A DNA stretch of 64,000 nt from DSPP01 sp964607165 (GTDB lineage: Bacteria; Zixibacteria; MSB-5A5; DSPP01), in the NCBI GenBank assembly GCA_964607165.1, contig CAZSIT010000009.1:25274-89273 (forward strand). The letters run 5' to 3'. A program made the position numbers and the translations under genes. Each line of letters begins with the position of its first letter. Position 1 is the stretch's first letter. A model generated the notes under the pieces. The model made no database searches. It was not told the DNA's origin and saw only the letters and a list, made by a program, of their open reading frames with translations. Shown here piece after piece: positions 42,034 to 49,565 of this stretch.

Positions 42034-43177
42034 TCTCTATTCCTTTCAGAAAAAGGGGAAAAAGGGGCGGCACGATTAAAGTGGTGGCCATTACCATAAA
42101 TAATATAACGCCGTAAAACGATTGCGAAATGACTCCCGCCGAAAGTCCGACCAAAGCAACAATGGCGCCGACCTCCCCCCGCGGCACCATCCCCCAGCCG
42201 ATAGCGATCGATTGCTTCCAGCCCAGCCGAAAAGCGGGCAGGGAACATCCTATCAACTTGGTTAAGACCGCAATCAATGTGATGACAACAGCCAATCCGA
42301 TAGTGGCAGAATTGAATAAAAGCGATGGAGTAAGTTTGGCTCCGAGAGCAAAAAAGAAGAAGGGAACGAAGAAATCGTAAATCGGTTCGAATTTTTCTTT
42401 CAAACGGAATTTGGCGTCGTAATCGGATAAAACCATCCCGGCCAAAAAAGCTCCCACAATAGCGGCGATTTTAAGCTTGGCCGCCACCACCGAAAGTCCC
42501 AGGCAAAAAAGAAGCGCAAAGGCAAAAGCCGGGTTACGGGTTTTGAATTTTTCCACCTGCTCCACCATCGGCTTGGTCAATCTCCGGCCTAAAAAAATAA
42601 GAAACAAAACGAAACCGATTGCTTCGGCCGCCACGATTCCCAACCCCCACCAGGAAAAGCCACCCAGCGCTATGCCCGAAACGACTGCCAGAAAAAGCAT
42701 GCCCAGAATGTCGTCAAAAACGGCGGCGCCCAAAATTACCCGCGCCACTTTGGTGTCCAAAAGATTTTTTTCGGAAAAAATCCGGGCGGTTATACCCACC
42801 GAAGTCGCCACCAAAGCCACCCCGCCAAAAAGCGCCTCATAACCGGAAAAGCCGGCGAAGTATAGATACAGGCTCCCCGCGGCAAAAGGAAGCAAAACCC
42901 CTGAAATTGCCACCCCAAGAGAAAGACCGCCAACTTCGAGCAGTTTTTTGGTAGGCGTTCCCAGGCCAACCTCGAACAAAAGAAACACAACTCCAATCTC
43001 CGGCAAAATTTCCAGGACGGTTTCGCCCTGAACGACACCAAAAACCGGAACGAGCACCACCCCTGCCGCGATTTCCCCCACCAAAGCCGGCAACCGCAGC
43101 CGCTCAAAAATCTCCCCCGCCAGCTTGGCCGCTCCAAAAGCCAAAAAGATTTCCAAAAGCAAATTTACCGGGCCCAT
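42005..43177 (-). CDS. CPA2-family cation:proton antiporter
   Basis: 390 residues, almost all hydrophobic, about 11-13 helices. Motifs: RLRLPALVGEIAAGVVLVPV, FLLFEVGLGTPTKKLLEVG, VALVATSVGITARIFSE, VILGAAVFDDILGMLFLAVV (paired Asp of the ion site), and GWGMVPRGEVGAIVALVGLS. This is the Kef/NhaA-like CPA2 fold, without a C-terminal TrkA-N (KTN) domain. It exchanges Na+ or K+ for protons; the ion is not determined. The stop lies inside the start of the M50/HlyD gene, which is transcribed with it. Confidence 0.9.
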   Translation of the reverse strand: MGPVNLLLEIFLAFGAAKLAGEIFERLRLPALVGEIAAGVVLVPVFGVVQGETVLEILPEIGVVFLLFEVGLGTPTKKLLEVGGLSLGVAISGVLLPFAAGSLYLYFAGFSGYEALFGGVALVATSVGITARIFSEKNLLDTKVARVILGAAVFDDILGMLFLAVVSGIALGGFSWWGLGIVAAEAIGFVLFLIFLGRRLTKPMVEQVEKFKTRNPAFAFALLFCLGLSVVAAKLKIAAIVGAFLAGMVLSDYDAKFRLKEKFEPIYDFFVPFFFFALGAKLTPSLLFNSATIGLAVVITLIAVLTKLIGCSLPAFRLGWKQSIAIGWGMVPRGEVGAIVALVGLSAGVISQSFYGVILFMVMATTLIVPPLFPLFLKGIESEPAPAFKD

Positions 43178-43226
43178 TTGTCCTGTATGTTAATAAATTT
43201 TAAAGCGGAGATAAACCTAAAACTGC

Positions 43227-43259
43227 TAAAAACGAAAAGGCCGTCCACCACGGACGGCC
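43227..43259 (-). terminator. stem-loop terminator on the minus strand
   Basis: Stem GGCCGTCC/GGACGGCC with a 5-base loop, followed on the minus strand by TTTTCGTTTTTAG. No intact gene precedes it, only a possible remnant (see 43178-43541). Confidence 0.65.
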
Positions 43260-43382
43260 CTTCTTGGTGAGTGGCTGGGGTAATCTATCCCGACTTATCG
43301 GGACTTTCTCCTCTTCCCAAGTTTCCTCCAACCCCTTATTTTGACATCCGGAACAGGTTTCGGTTTAAATCTCTCTTTTTTT

Positions 43383-43530
43383 CCCTCTCCTTTTAGGGGA
43401 GGGATTAAGGGAGCGGTCAATCCGTAGGGGCGAGGCCTCCTCGCCCACGGGCGAACAAATAGGTTCGCCCCTATAAAAGGACCTTTCTTTTTTCCTTCCC
43501 CTTTTAGGGGAGGATTAAAGGAGGGGTCAA
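43383..43530. repeat. composite repeat: two hairpins between direct repeats
   Basis: Imperfect direct repeats 43383-43420 and 43494-43530 (both contain CCTTTTAGGGGAGG and a GGTCAA end) flank two perfect 8-bp hairpins, GGGCGAGG/CCTCGCCC and GGGCGAAC/GTTCGCCC. This looks like a non-autonomous palindromic element common in environmental genomes. It ends 11 bases before pncA. Confidence 0.65.
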
Positions 43531-43541
43531 ATACAGTTGAT

Positions 43542-44105
43542 ATGAAGATAAACTTACAAACCGACGCCCTAATAATGGTAGATGTCCAGAACGACTTCTG
43601 CCCCGGCGGCGCCTTAGCCGTCAAGGAAGGTGACCAGGTGGTCAAGCCCTTAAACCACGCCCAAAAGTTCTTCCGCCACATCTTTGCCACCCGCGACTGG
43701 CATCCGGAAGACCACTCTTCGTTTATGGGCCGGGGCGGCCCCTGGCCACCTCATTGCATCCAGAACACCCACGGCGCCAAATTCCACCCCGACCTCGAAA
43801 TCTCCCGCGCTTATGTGATAAGCAAAGCGTTTGAGAAGGACAAGGACGCCTACTCCGGCTTTCAGGGCACCGATTTGGAAGCCCGTCTCAAGCGCGAAGG
43901 CATCAAGCGCGTTTTTGTCGGCGGCCTGGCCACCGACTACTGCGTCCGCGCCACTGTCTTGGACGCCCTTGCCGCCGGTTTCGAGGTAGTTTTGCTGGAA
44001 GACGCCATCCGCGGCGTGGACGTCCACCCCGGCGACAGCGAAAAAGCTATAAAGGAAATGAAAGAAAAGGGGGCAGAGTTTGGGGAAACGGGAGAGTTGG
44101 AATAG
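43542..44105 (+). CDS. pncA: nicotinamidase
   Basis: 187 residues, normal size. ALIMVDVQNDFCPGGALAV holds the catalytic Asp14. RDWHPEDHSSF and PPHCIQ give the metal-binding Asp52, His54 and His71. The catalytic lysine lies in VISKAFEKDKDAYSGF. VGGLATDYCVRATVLDALA contains the nucleophilic Cys134. Known reaction: nicotinamide to nicotinate plus ammonia, the salvage entry to the Preiss-Handler NAD pathway. nadA lies 1.8 kb downstream on the same strand, separated by the AIPR gene with its own promoter. No Shine-Dalgarno sequence at usual spacing is seen. Confidence 0.95.
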   Translation: MKINLQTDALIMVDVQNDFCPGGALAVKEGDQVVKPLNHAQKFFRHIFATRDWHPEDHSSFMGRGGPWPPHCIQNTHGAKFHPDLEISRAYVISKAFEKDKDAYSGFQGTDLEARLKREGIKRVFVGGLATDYCVRATVLDALAAGFEVVLLEDAIRGVDVHPGDSEKAIKEMKEKGAEFGETGELE

Positions 44106-44122
44106 GTGCGCCCAAACAGAGC

Positions 44123-44151
44123 TTGACAAAAATTTGGGAGTCTTTTAATAT
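44123..44151 (+). promoter_or_regulatory. strong predicted promoter of the AIPR leader/gene
   Basis: TTGACA (44123-44128) and TAATAT (44146-44151) with a 17-base spacer, the closest match to the sigma70 consensus in the window. Transcription would begin near 44158, about 320 bases before the start codon. Confidence 0.75.
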
Positions 44152-44157
44152 GGCGAT

Positions 44158-44475
44158 GCTCTCCGAAGTTTGGAGAGGGTTGAAGCTACCCGTTGAGTTG
44201 TGCGGGTGCTGTGAGTCTCGGCCCTAAAAAGCCTGTAGGCTGAAAAGCAGTTATCCGAAAGGATACAAAGGAAACATTGGAAGTGCTCTATAAAAATTTC
44301 GGAAATCCCCAATTAAAATTTAATAATCAATTCTTTTTCCATTTTTCAGGCCGTTCCCCGCCGACCCTGAAGGGAAGTTTACGTGACTTTTTTGACGTTA
44401 ATCCTAGCCTGCTCCATTGCGAGCAATGGGGCTTAGGCCTAAAAGAAAAACCTTTTCGATATGAAAGGAATTAAA
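44158..44475 (+). ncRNA. long structured leader RNA upstream of the AIPR gene
   Basis: About 320 bases with at least five stems: CTCTCC/GGAGAG (44159-44177); AGC(T)ACCCG/CGGGTGCT with a bulged T (44184-44210); AGCC/GGCT (44230-44241); TATCC-GAAA-GGATA, a GNRA tetraloop (44252-44265); and a 13-bp stem with a TT bulge and CGAG loop (44407-44438). An AT-rich middle (44290-44345) divides it in two. I cannot match it to a known riboswitch or to type III toxin-antitoxin RNA repeats. It may be a regulatory leader or a separate RNA partner. Confidence 0.55.
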
Positions 44476-45732
44476 ATGACCAACTTTCCATTAAAGCTAA
44501 CGTTTCCGGTAATCTCGTTCCGGAAGATTGGTACTCCCTTTGAAAACGGGGATACTACTCCAGTTCCGAGGAACTACGTGGCTGTGGTTAAGATTCAGGA
44601 TCTACCCCGGGAAGAGTTTCCTATGGAAACAAATCCAAGGTCACAAAACTTAAAATCGCGGGTGGCCACAAAGATAATGCAGGGCCTCTCTGAACCGCAG
44701 AATTTTTTGTTTAAAAACCGGGGCTTGTTGCTGTCCGTTGCCAAGGTGCATTATAACAACGAGAGTGAGCGTTGCACTTTGATTTTTGAGGACGCAGATG
44801 TACACGGCTTGGTTGATGGCGGTCACACGTACCAATTAATCCGCCAAGTAATTGGTAAAAAACCCGAGGAAGGAGGACTAAATTTTTCACAGTATGTAAA
44901 ACTCGAAATACTGGAAGGAGTGGAAGATATCTTCGCTGACTTGGCGGATGCTCGGAATACTTCTAATCAAGTTGCCGATAAGGCCTTGGATGAATTAAAA
45001 GATCGATTCGAGTGGCTAAAAGAAGCCGTCGCTGACACCTTTTATGCCGATAAAATCGCCTATCGTCAATTTGAGGATGACGTAAAATATCCCATAGACA
45101 TCCGGGATATTGTAAGCTATCTGGTGTGCTTTAATATAGAAAGATATTCTGGCGAAGAACACCCGATTTGCGCTTACACGTCTAAGAAAAAATGCCTGGA
45201 CATATATCGGGAGGAAGCGAAAAAAGAAGAGAAGAAAGGAGGGGAAAGTTCCTTCAGGAAGTTGCGGCGAATACTGACGGACATCCTAATCTTGCGGGAC
45301 TACATATACATAAATATGCCCGACATGTACAAAGAAGGAAGGGAAGGAGGAGGACGATTTGGCAGGTTACGGGGTGTAATGCCGGATAAGGATATATCCT
45401 TATACTTTTTGCCTTCCCAAGATGGGAATGCCGGGGTTAGTAAATATGCAATTCCCAATGCATATATCTATCCTATTTTGGCAGCTTTCCGTCCCCTCAT
45501 TAAAGAGAATCCAGACGGGACCTATGGCTGGAAAGTCGACCCGTTCCAATTTTTCGATGAAGAAATAGGGGAAACACTGGTGCGGCTCACAATTGAATTT
45601 GGAACGGATATGCGCAATCCCAACATGGTTGGCAAGGCCAAGTATTTCTGGGGTCAGCTGTATGAAAAGTGCGAGAAAAAACTCGAAGAGGTCTTACGCA
45701 CTGTTCCAGAGGAGGCTTTAGCGGAAAACTAA
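44476..45732 (+). CDS. AIPR-family (abortive infection phage resistance-like) protein
   Basis: 418 residues from the ATG at 44476, chosen for AAAGGAA at good spacing; an ATG five codons earlier lacks one. Family blocks: ATKIMQGLSEPQNFLFKNRG, then LLLSVAKVHYN, EDADVHGLVDGGHTYQLIRQ, and DLADARNTSNQVADKALDEL, followed by IAYRQFEDDVKYPIDIRDIV. The pattern (NRG..., VDGGHT, ARNTSxQV) fits the AIPR family, named for abortive phage resistance; its biochemical activity is not established. No other defence gene is recognised nearby. Base composition is more AT-rich than the flanking pncA and nadA. It has its own promoter and terminator, so it is an independent unit inserted between two NAD genes. Confidence 0.8.
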   Translation: MTNFPLKLTFPVISFRKIGTPFENGDTTPVPRNYVAVVKIQDLPREEFPMETNPRSQNLKSRVATKIMQGLSEPQNFLFKNRGLLLSVAKVHYNNESERCTLIFEDADVHGLVDGGHTYQLIRQVIGKKPEEGGLNFSQYVKLEILEGVEDIFADLADARNTSNQVADKALDELKDRFEWLKEAVADTFYADKIAYRQFEDDVKYPIDIRDIVSYLVCFNIERYSGEEHPICAYTSKKKCLDIYREEAKKEEKKGGESSFRKLRRILTDILILRDYIYINMPDMYKEGREGGGRFGRLRGVMPDKDISLYFLPSQDGNAGVSKYAIPNAYIYPILAAFRPLIKENPDGTYGWKVDPFQFFDEEIGETLVRLTIEFGTDMRNPNMVGKAKYFWGQLYEKCEKKLEEVLRTVPEEALAEN

Positions 45733-45743
45733 AGAACAAATAG

Positions 45744-45801
45744 AAAGCTGGCAGATACTACGGGAAGTGGGTATCTGCCAGCTTTATTTTCGGCTTTTTT
45801 T
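45744..45801 (+). terminator. strong terminator of the AIPR gene
   Basis: A 15-bp perfect stem AAAGCTGGCAGATAC / GTATCTGCCAGCTTT with a 12-base loop, followed by ATTTT and a seven-T run. It insulates AIPR from nadA. Confidence 0.88.
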
Positions 45802-45831
45802 GTGCATAATAAGGAATTGGCCTCCCGCCCC

Positions 45832-45860
45832 TTGACTTCCCTTTTGGCATTGTTGAGATT
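45832..45860 (+). promoter_or_regulatory. predicted promoter of nadA
   Basis: TTGACT (45832-45837), 17-base spacer, weak -10 GAGATT (45855-45860). The ATG follows after 9 bases, with no Shine-Dalgarno sequence. Confidence 0.4.
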
Positions 45861-45869
45861 ACAAACGGT

Positions 45870-46967
45870 ATGAATACCGTAGCCGCCAAAACTTTGGTGC
45901 CGCAGGAATACAAGGTCCTGCCGCCGGAGGTGCTGAAAGCGAAGATTGCCCAAAAAAAGCGCGAGTGGGGCAAAAAGCTGGTAATTCTGATGCACCACTA
46001 CCAGCGCAAAGAAATCGTCCCCTTTGGCGACCATCTGGGCGATTCCTTTGGCCTTTCGCAAAAAGCGGCCGCAGAAAAAGAAGCGGAGCATATTGTTTTT
46101 TGCGGCGTGCATTTTATGGCCGAATCAGCCGACATTCTGGCGCGCCAGGAACAGCACGTCTATTTGCCTAATCCCTACGCCGGCTGCCCGATGGCCGATA
46201 TGGCCCAGATTGAAGATGTCTTTTTTGCCTGGGACGAAATTTCCCGTTTGGTGCCGACCGAGGAAATAACGCCGATTTCCTATATGAACTCCGCCGCCGT
46301 CTTGAAGGCCTTCTGCGGCAAAAATGGCGGAATCATCTGCACTTCGTCGAACGTGACCAAAGCATTCAATTGGGGTTTATCTCAACGCCCCAAAATTTTC
46401 TTCTTCCCGGATGAAAACCTGGGGCTCAACGCCGCACGGATGCTGAACTACGACCCCAACGACATCATCGTCTGGGATTTCAAAAAGGAACTGGGGGGAA
46501 ATACACCCGAGCAAATCAAAAACGCCCGCCTGATTTTGTGGAAAGGGTATTGCCACGTCCACACCAACTTCCGCCCGGAGCATATTGTGGAGATGCGCAC
46601 AAAATACCCCGGCATCAAGATTGTAGTCCATCCCGAATGCATCCCGGAAGTGGTGGAAAAAGCGGACGCCGCGGGCTCGACCACCTTCATCGTAAAATAC
46701 ATCAAGGAACAACCCGCCGGCTCGGTAATAGCCATCGGCACAGAGTTGAACTTGGTTTCCCGTCTGGCGGACGAGCACCCCGACAAGAAAATTTTGGACC
46801 TCTCCGGTCAGACCTGTCCCATCTGCGTCAATATGTTCCGCACCACCCTGGCCGATTTGGCTTTCACCCTCGACCATCTGGGTGAAGTGAACGAAATCAT
46901 AGTTGAAGAGGAAATCAAAAAAGACGCGCTGGTCGCTCTGACCCGGATGCTCGAGCATCTGAACTAA
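45870..46967 (+). CDS. nadA: quinolinate synthase
   Basis: 365 residues. KLVILMHHYQRKEIVPFGDH and LGDSFGLSQKAAA are substrate-site blocks. Cys106 in NPYAGCPMADMAQ, Cys257 in VVHPECIPEVV and Cys316/319 in GQTCPICVNM supply the [4Fe-4S] ligands. IICTSSNVTKAFNW is also conserved. The enzyme condenses iminoaspartate (from NadB, encoded at 12540) with dihydroxyacetone phosphate to quinolinate. It is followed 5 bases later by thiD. Start chosen at the first ATG; no Shine-Dalgarno sequence is visible but a TTGACT box lies upstream, suggesting a leaderless mRNA. Confidence 0.96.
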   Translation: MNTVAAKTLVPQEYKVLPPEVLKAKIAQKKREWGKKLVILMHHYQRKEIVPFGDHLGDSFGLSQKAAAEKEAEHIVFCGVHFMAESADILARQEQHVYLPNPYAGCPMADMAQIEDVFFAWDEISRLVPTEEITPISYMNSAAVLKAFCGKNGGIICTSSNVTKAFNWGLSQRPKIFFFPDENLGLNAARMLNYDPNDIIVWDFKKELGGNTPEQIKNARLILWKGYCHVHTNFRPEHIVEMRTKYPGIKIVVHPECIPEVVEKADAAGSTTFIVKYIKEQPAGSVIAIGTELNLVSRLADEHPDKKILDLSGQTCPICVNMFRTTLADLAFTLDHLGEVNEIIVEEEIKKDALVALTRMLEHLN

Positions 46968-46972
46968 CTGCT

Positions 46973-47764
46973 ATGAAAAAATTCCCGATTGCCTTAACCA
47001 TCGCCGGTTCCGATTCCGGCGGCGGCGCCGGCCTGCAGGCCGATTTGAAAACTTTCGCTTCTTTGGGAGTTTTCGGCACCTCCGTGATTACCTCCGTAAC
47101 CGCCCAAAACACAGTCGAAGTCGTCGATTCCTGCCCGCTGTACCCGGAGGAAGTGGAAAGCCAGTTAGAGGCGATTTTTGATGATTTCAAAGTCAACGCG
47201 GTAAAAACCGGAATGCTGGCCGAAAAAGAAATCGTCTCCGTGGTGGCGCGCAAATTGAAGGAAAATCGCGTCAAAAATCTGGTGGTGGACCCGGTCTTGG
47301 CTGCCAAATCCGGCGCCCGGCTTTTGAGTAATGACGGAGCGGAAACGATGATAAAAAAGCTTTTTCCTCTGGCCATGATTATAACTCCCAATCTTCCCGA
47401 AGCGGAAGCCCTCTCCGGCGTTAAAATCAAAAGCGATTCGGATTACCGCCAAGCGGCGGAAAAATTGTTGGACTTAGGCCCCCGTTCCGTGGTAATCAAA
47501 GGCGGCCATCGGAAGGCCGATGCAAACGATTTTTTCTTTGACGGAAAAAGAGCAGTTTGGCTTTCGGCCAAAAGGGCGAAGGCGGACTCCGTTCACGGCA
47601 CCGGCTGCATTTTTTCCGCCGCCATCTCTGCCCAGCTGGCCAAAGGCAAACCGCTTTTGGCCGCCGTTCGCGCCGCCAAAAGTTTTATAAACGGGCTGTT
47701 GCGAAAATCATTTAAACCGGGACGCGGCCACTGGGTGGCCGACCCGGTTCTGCTGAAGGTTTAA
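46973..47764 (+). CDS. thiD: hydroxymethylpyrimidine/phosphomethylpyrimidine kinase
   Basis: 263 residues. N-terminus ALTIAGSDSGGGAGLQADLK is the classic ThiD/PdxK ribokinase-fold start. VNAVKTGMLAEKEIV, VVDPVLAAKSGARLL and VIKGGHRKADANDFF follow, and the catalytic anion-hole block is KADSVHGTGCIFSAAISAQL with the GTGC motif. It phosphorylates HMP and HMP-P in thiamine synthesis. It lies 5 bases after nadA, so it is probably co-transcribed. Its stop overlaps the stop of the converging GGDEF gene by 4 bases, leaving no room for a terminator between them. Confidence 0.94.
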   Translation: MKKFPIALTIAGSDSGGGAGLQADLKTFASLGVFGTSVITSVTAQNTVEVVDSCPLYPEEVESQLEAIFDDFKVNAVKTGMLAEKEIVSVVARKLKENRVKNLVVDPVLAAKSGARLLSNDGAETMIKKLFPLAMIITPNLPEAEALSGVKIKSDSDYRQAAEKLLDLGPRSVVIKGGHRKADANDFFFDGKRAVWLSAKRAKADSVHGTGCIFSAAISAQLAKGKPLLAAVRAAKSFINGLLRKSFKPGRGHWVADPVLLKV

Positions 47765-49323
47765 ATCGCGCAGACCAAATTCCGGCCGTTCCCCTTGGCG
47801 CGGTAGAGCGCCTGGTCGGCGACTTTTACTATCTCCTGCTCGGCCTTGCCGTTTTCCGGAAAGGTGGTGACGCCTATCGAAACGGTAATCTTCATATAGG
47901 CAAACTCTCCGGTGCCGCCAAACGTGGTTTCTTCCACCATGGCGCGAATACGCTCCCCGATAATCAAGGCGTCGCGCCTGTCCGTTTGCGGCAAAATCAC
48001 GACAAATTCCTCTCCGCCGTAGCGCGCCAAAACGTCGGTGTCGCGAATGCATTTTTTAACCACATCCACCACGCCGTTCAAAACCACGTTGCCGGCCTGG
48101 TGTCCAAAGCGGTCGTTGGTCTTTTTGAAGAAGTCCAGGTCAATCATAATCAAAGATACCGACTGGTGGTAGCGGCGCGAGCGCTTAAGCTCGTCGGTCA
48201 GCTTGGCGCTAAAGTAGCGGTAATTGTAAACGCCGGTCAAGGGATCCACCACCGACATTTCCTCCATTTTCTGATGCATCACGGCATTTTCCAGAGCCAT
48301 CGCCGCCGAGCTGGCCAAAATGGAGAATATTTTCTGGTCTTTGTCCAAAAACGCCCCCACCTGCCGGCTTTCGGCGCTCAAAGCCCCAATAACCGCCCCG
48401 CGCGAGGTCATCGGCACAACCATTTGTGAGCGGGCTCCGCGAAAGCCCGGTATGTAGCGCGGCTCCAGTTCGGTGTCAAAAACCCGTTCCGGCCGACCGG
48501 AACGGACAACCTGGCCGACGATTCCTTCCAGGTCAACAACCGGCGGCTCTTTGTAAATCTTCTTCTCCCCGGGATCCATTCGAGCTTTCAAAAGCAGGCA
48601 GTCTTCCCGGGCGTTTAAAAGCAAAATGGCGCAGCTTTGATATCCCAAAACCCGCCGGGCGATGTTTAAAATCTCGCCCAAAACTTCTTCTATGTCGTGA
48701 ATTTCCCCCAGGGCGCGGGTGGTTTCGTACATCGTTTCCAGCTGCACCTGGGAGCGCTCCAGCTCGGTGGTGCGCTCGTTTAGCGTATCCAGAGCGCGCA
48801 AGAGCCGTTCTTCCGAGCCTTTCAGGTAGCGGGAAATAATCCCCACCGCCCCGGCGAAGAACCAGAAAAAAAACATCCGAATCGCCAAATCTCCCAAAAA
48901 GACCTGTTCCAACATCTGGAAACTTGCGACGAGATAAAAAACGGTGGAACAGGCCGCCAAAGTCAGCCCAAAGCTAAGGTTGAAATAAAACGCTCCGAAT
49001 GAAATGGTAAGATAGTAAAATAAAAAGAAATCCGAACTCACCCCTCCCGTCGCCCATACCAAAATGGTGACGAAGGCCAGATCAAAAAACAAAGTAAACC
49101 GGTAAAGAAGGTTTTTTGAAAAAATATTTTTGTGCGAGCAAAAATAGAAGGCCAGGAGGTGAAAGCTGAAAACGCCCAAAAGATAATAGGCGGACTCGAC
49201 GTTAAAGGCCGGATTGGTAACAAAGTAAAGCCAGACCGCAATCCCCAGCGCGGTAATGCCGCGGTTGGATATAAAAACCGCATCCACTTTGGACAACAGG
49301 TATTTGGTTACTCTTTCCTGCAT
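47761..49323 (-). CDS. membrane-bound GAF-GGDEF diguanylate cyclase
   Basis: 520 residues. Five or six N-terminal membrane helices (about 20-165) lead to a short coiled coil (LDTLNERTTELERSQVQLET). A GAF domain (about 190-345) follows, with DIEEVLGEILNIARRVLGYQ and SQMVVPMTSRGAVIGALSAE. The catalytic domain has DPLTGVYNYRYFS, DLDFFKKTNDRFGHQAGN, and GGEEF at about 436-440. RDTD five residues before GGEEF fits the inhibitory I-site RxxD. The active motif is intact, so c-di-GMP synthesis with product feedback is expected. The signal sensed by GAF or the membrane part is unknown. No downstream effector gene is nearby. Confidence 0.92.
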   Translation of the reverse strand: MQERVTKYLLSKVDAVFISNRGITALGIAVWLYFVTNPAFNVESAYYLLGVFSFHLLAFYFCSHKNIFSKNLLYRFTLFFDLAFVTILVWATGGVSSDFFLFYYLTISFGAFYFNLSFGLTLAACSTVFYLVASFQMLEQVFLGDLAIRMFFFWFFAGAVGIISRYLKGSEERLLRALDTLNERTTELERSQVQLETMYETTRALGEIHDIEEVLGEILNIARRVLGYQSCAILLLNAREDCLLLKARMDPGEKKIYKEPPVVDLEGIVGQVVRSGRPERVFDTELEPRYIPGFRGARSQMVVPMTSRGAVIGALSAESRQVGAFLDKDQKIFSILASSAAMALENAVMHQKMEEMSVVDPLTGVYNYRYFSAKLTDELKRSRRYHQSVSLIMIDLDFFKKTNDRFGHQAGNVVLNGVVDVVKKCIRDTDVLARYGGEEFVVILPQTDRRDALIIGERIRAMVEETTFGGTGEFAYMKITVSIGVTTFPENGKAEQEIVKVADQALYRAKGNGRNLVCAI

Positions 49324-49402
49324 ACCCTCACGGTTGTCTAAAATTCCATTTCATCGCCGCAATCGCGGTTTTGCATCAAACCTCCAAATACCAAGCCAAC
49401 TG

Positions 49403-49457
49403 GCGCCCAAATTCAAGAAAGCTTAAAAGCTGGATAAAGCTTCCTCCCTTTGGGCGC
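49403..49457. repeat. 9-bp inverted repeat with long spacer
   Basis: GCGCCCAAA (49403-49411) and TTTGGGCGC (49449-49457) flank 37 bases that themselves contain AAGCTT twice. It lies between cstA and the GGDEF gene. It may be an operator or RNA stem. The remaining 49324-49565 shows nothing else. Confidence 0.35.
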
Positions 49458-49565
49458 ACCAATTCGCCTCTTCTTTATATCGGCAGAACTATTGGAGTAT
49501 TAAGGAGTTACAAAAGCAGGTGTCGGGCATTTCCAACACTGGGAATTTTTGGAATCTAAGCTTAA

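Larger units (their letters stand above)
43178..43541. other. non-coding stretch with terminator, gene remnant and composite repeat
   Basis: From left to right: a stem-loop terminator for the minus strand (43227-43259), a hairpin TCCCGA/TCGGGA (43288-43303), a minus-strand reading-frame end VKIRGWRKLGKRRKSR that looks like the tail of a lost basic protein, and a composite repeat (43383-43530). No intact gene is seen. Confidence 0.55.

Noticed and set aside
44158..44475. Known riboswitch (cobalamin, TPP, SAM, glycine, c-di-GMP), RNase P or tmRNA in the AIPR leader
   Set aside because: None of their core consensus blocks could be found by eye.
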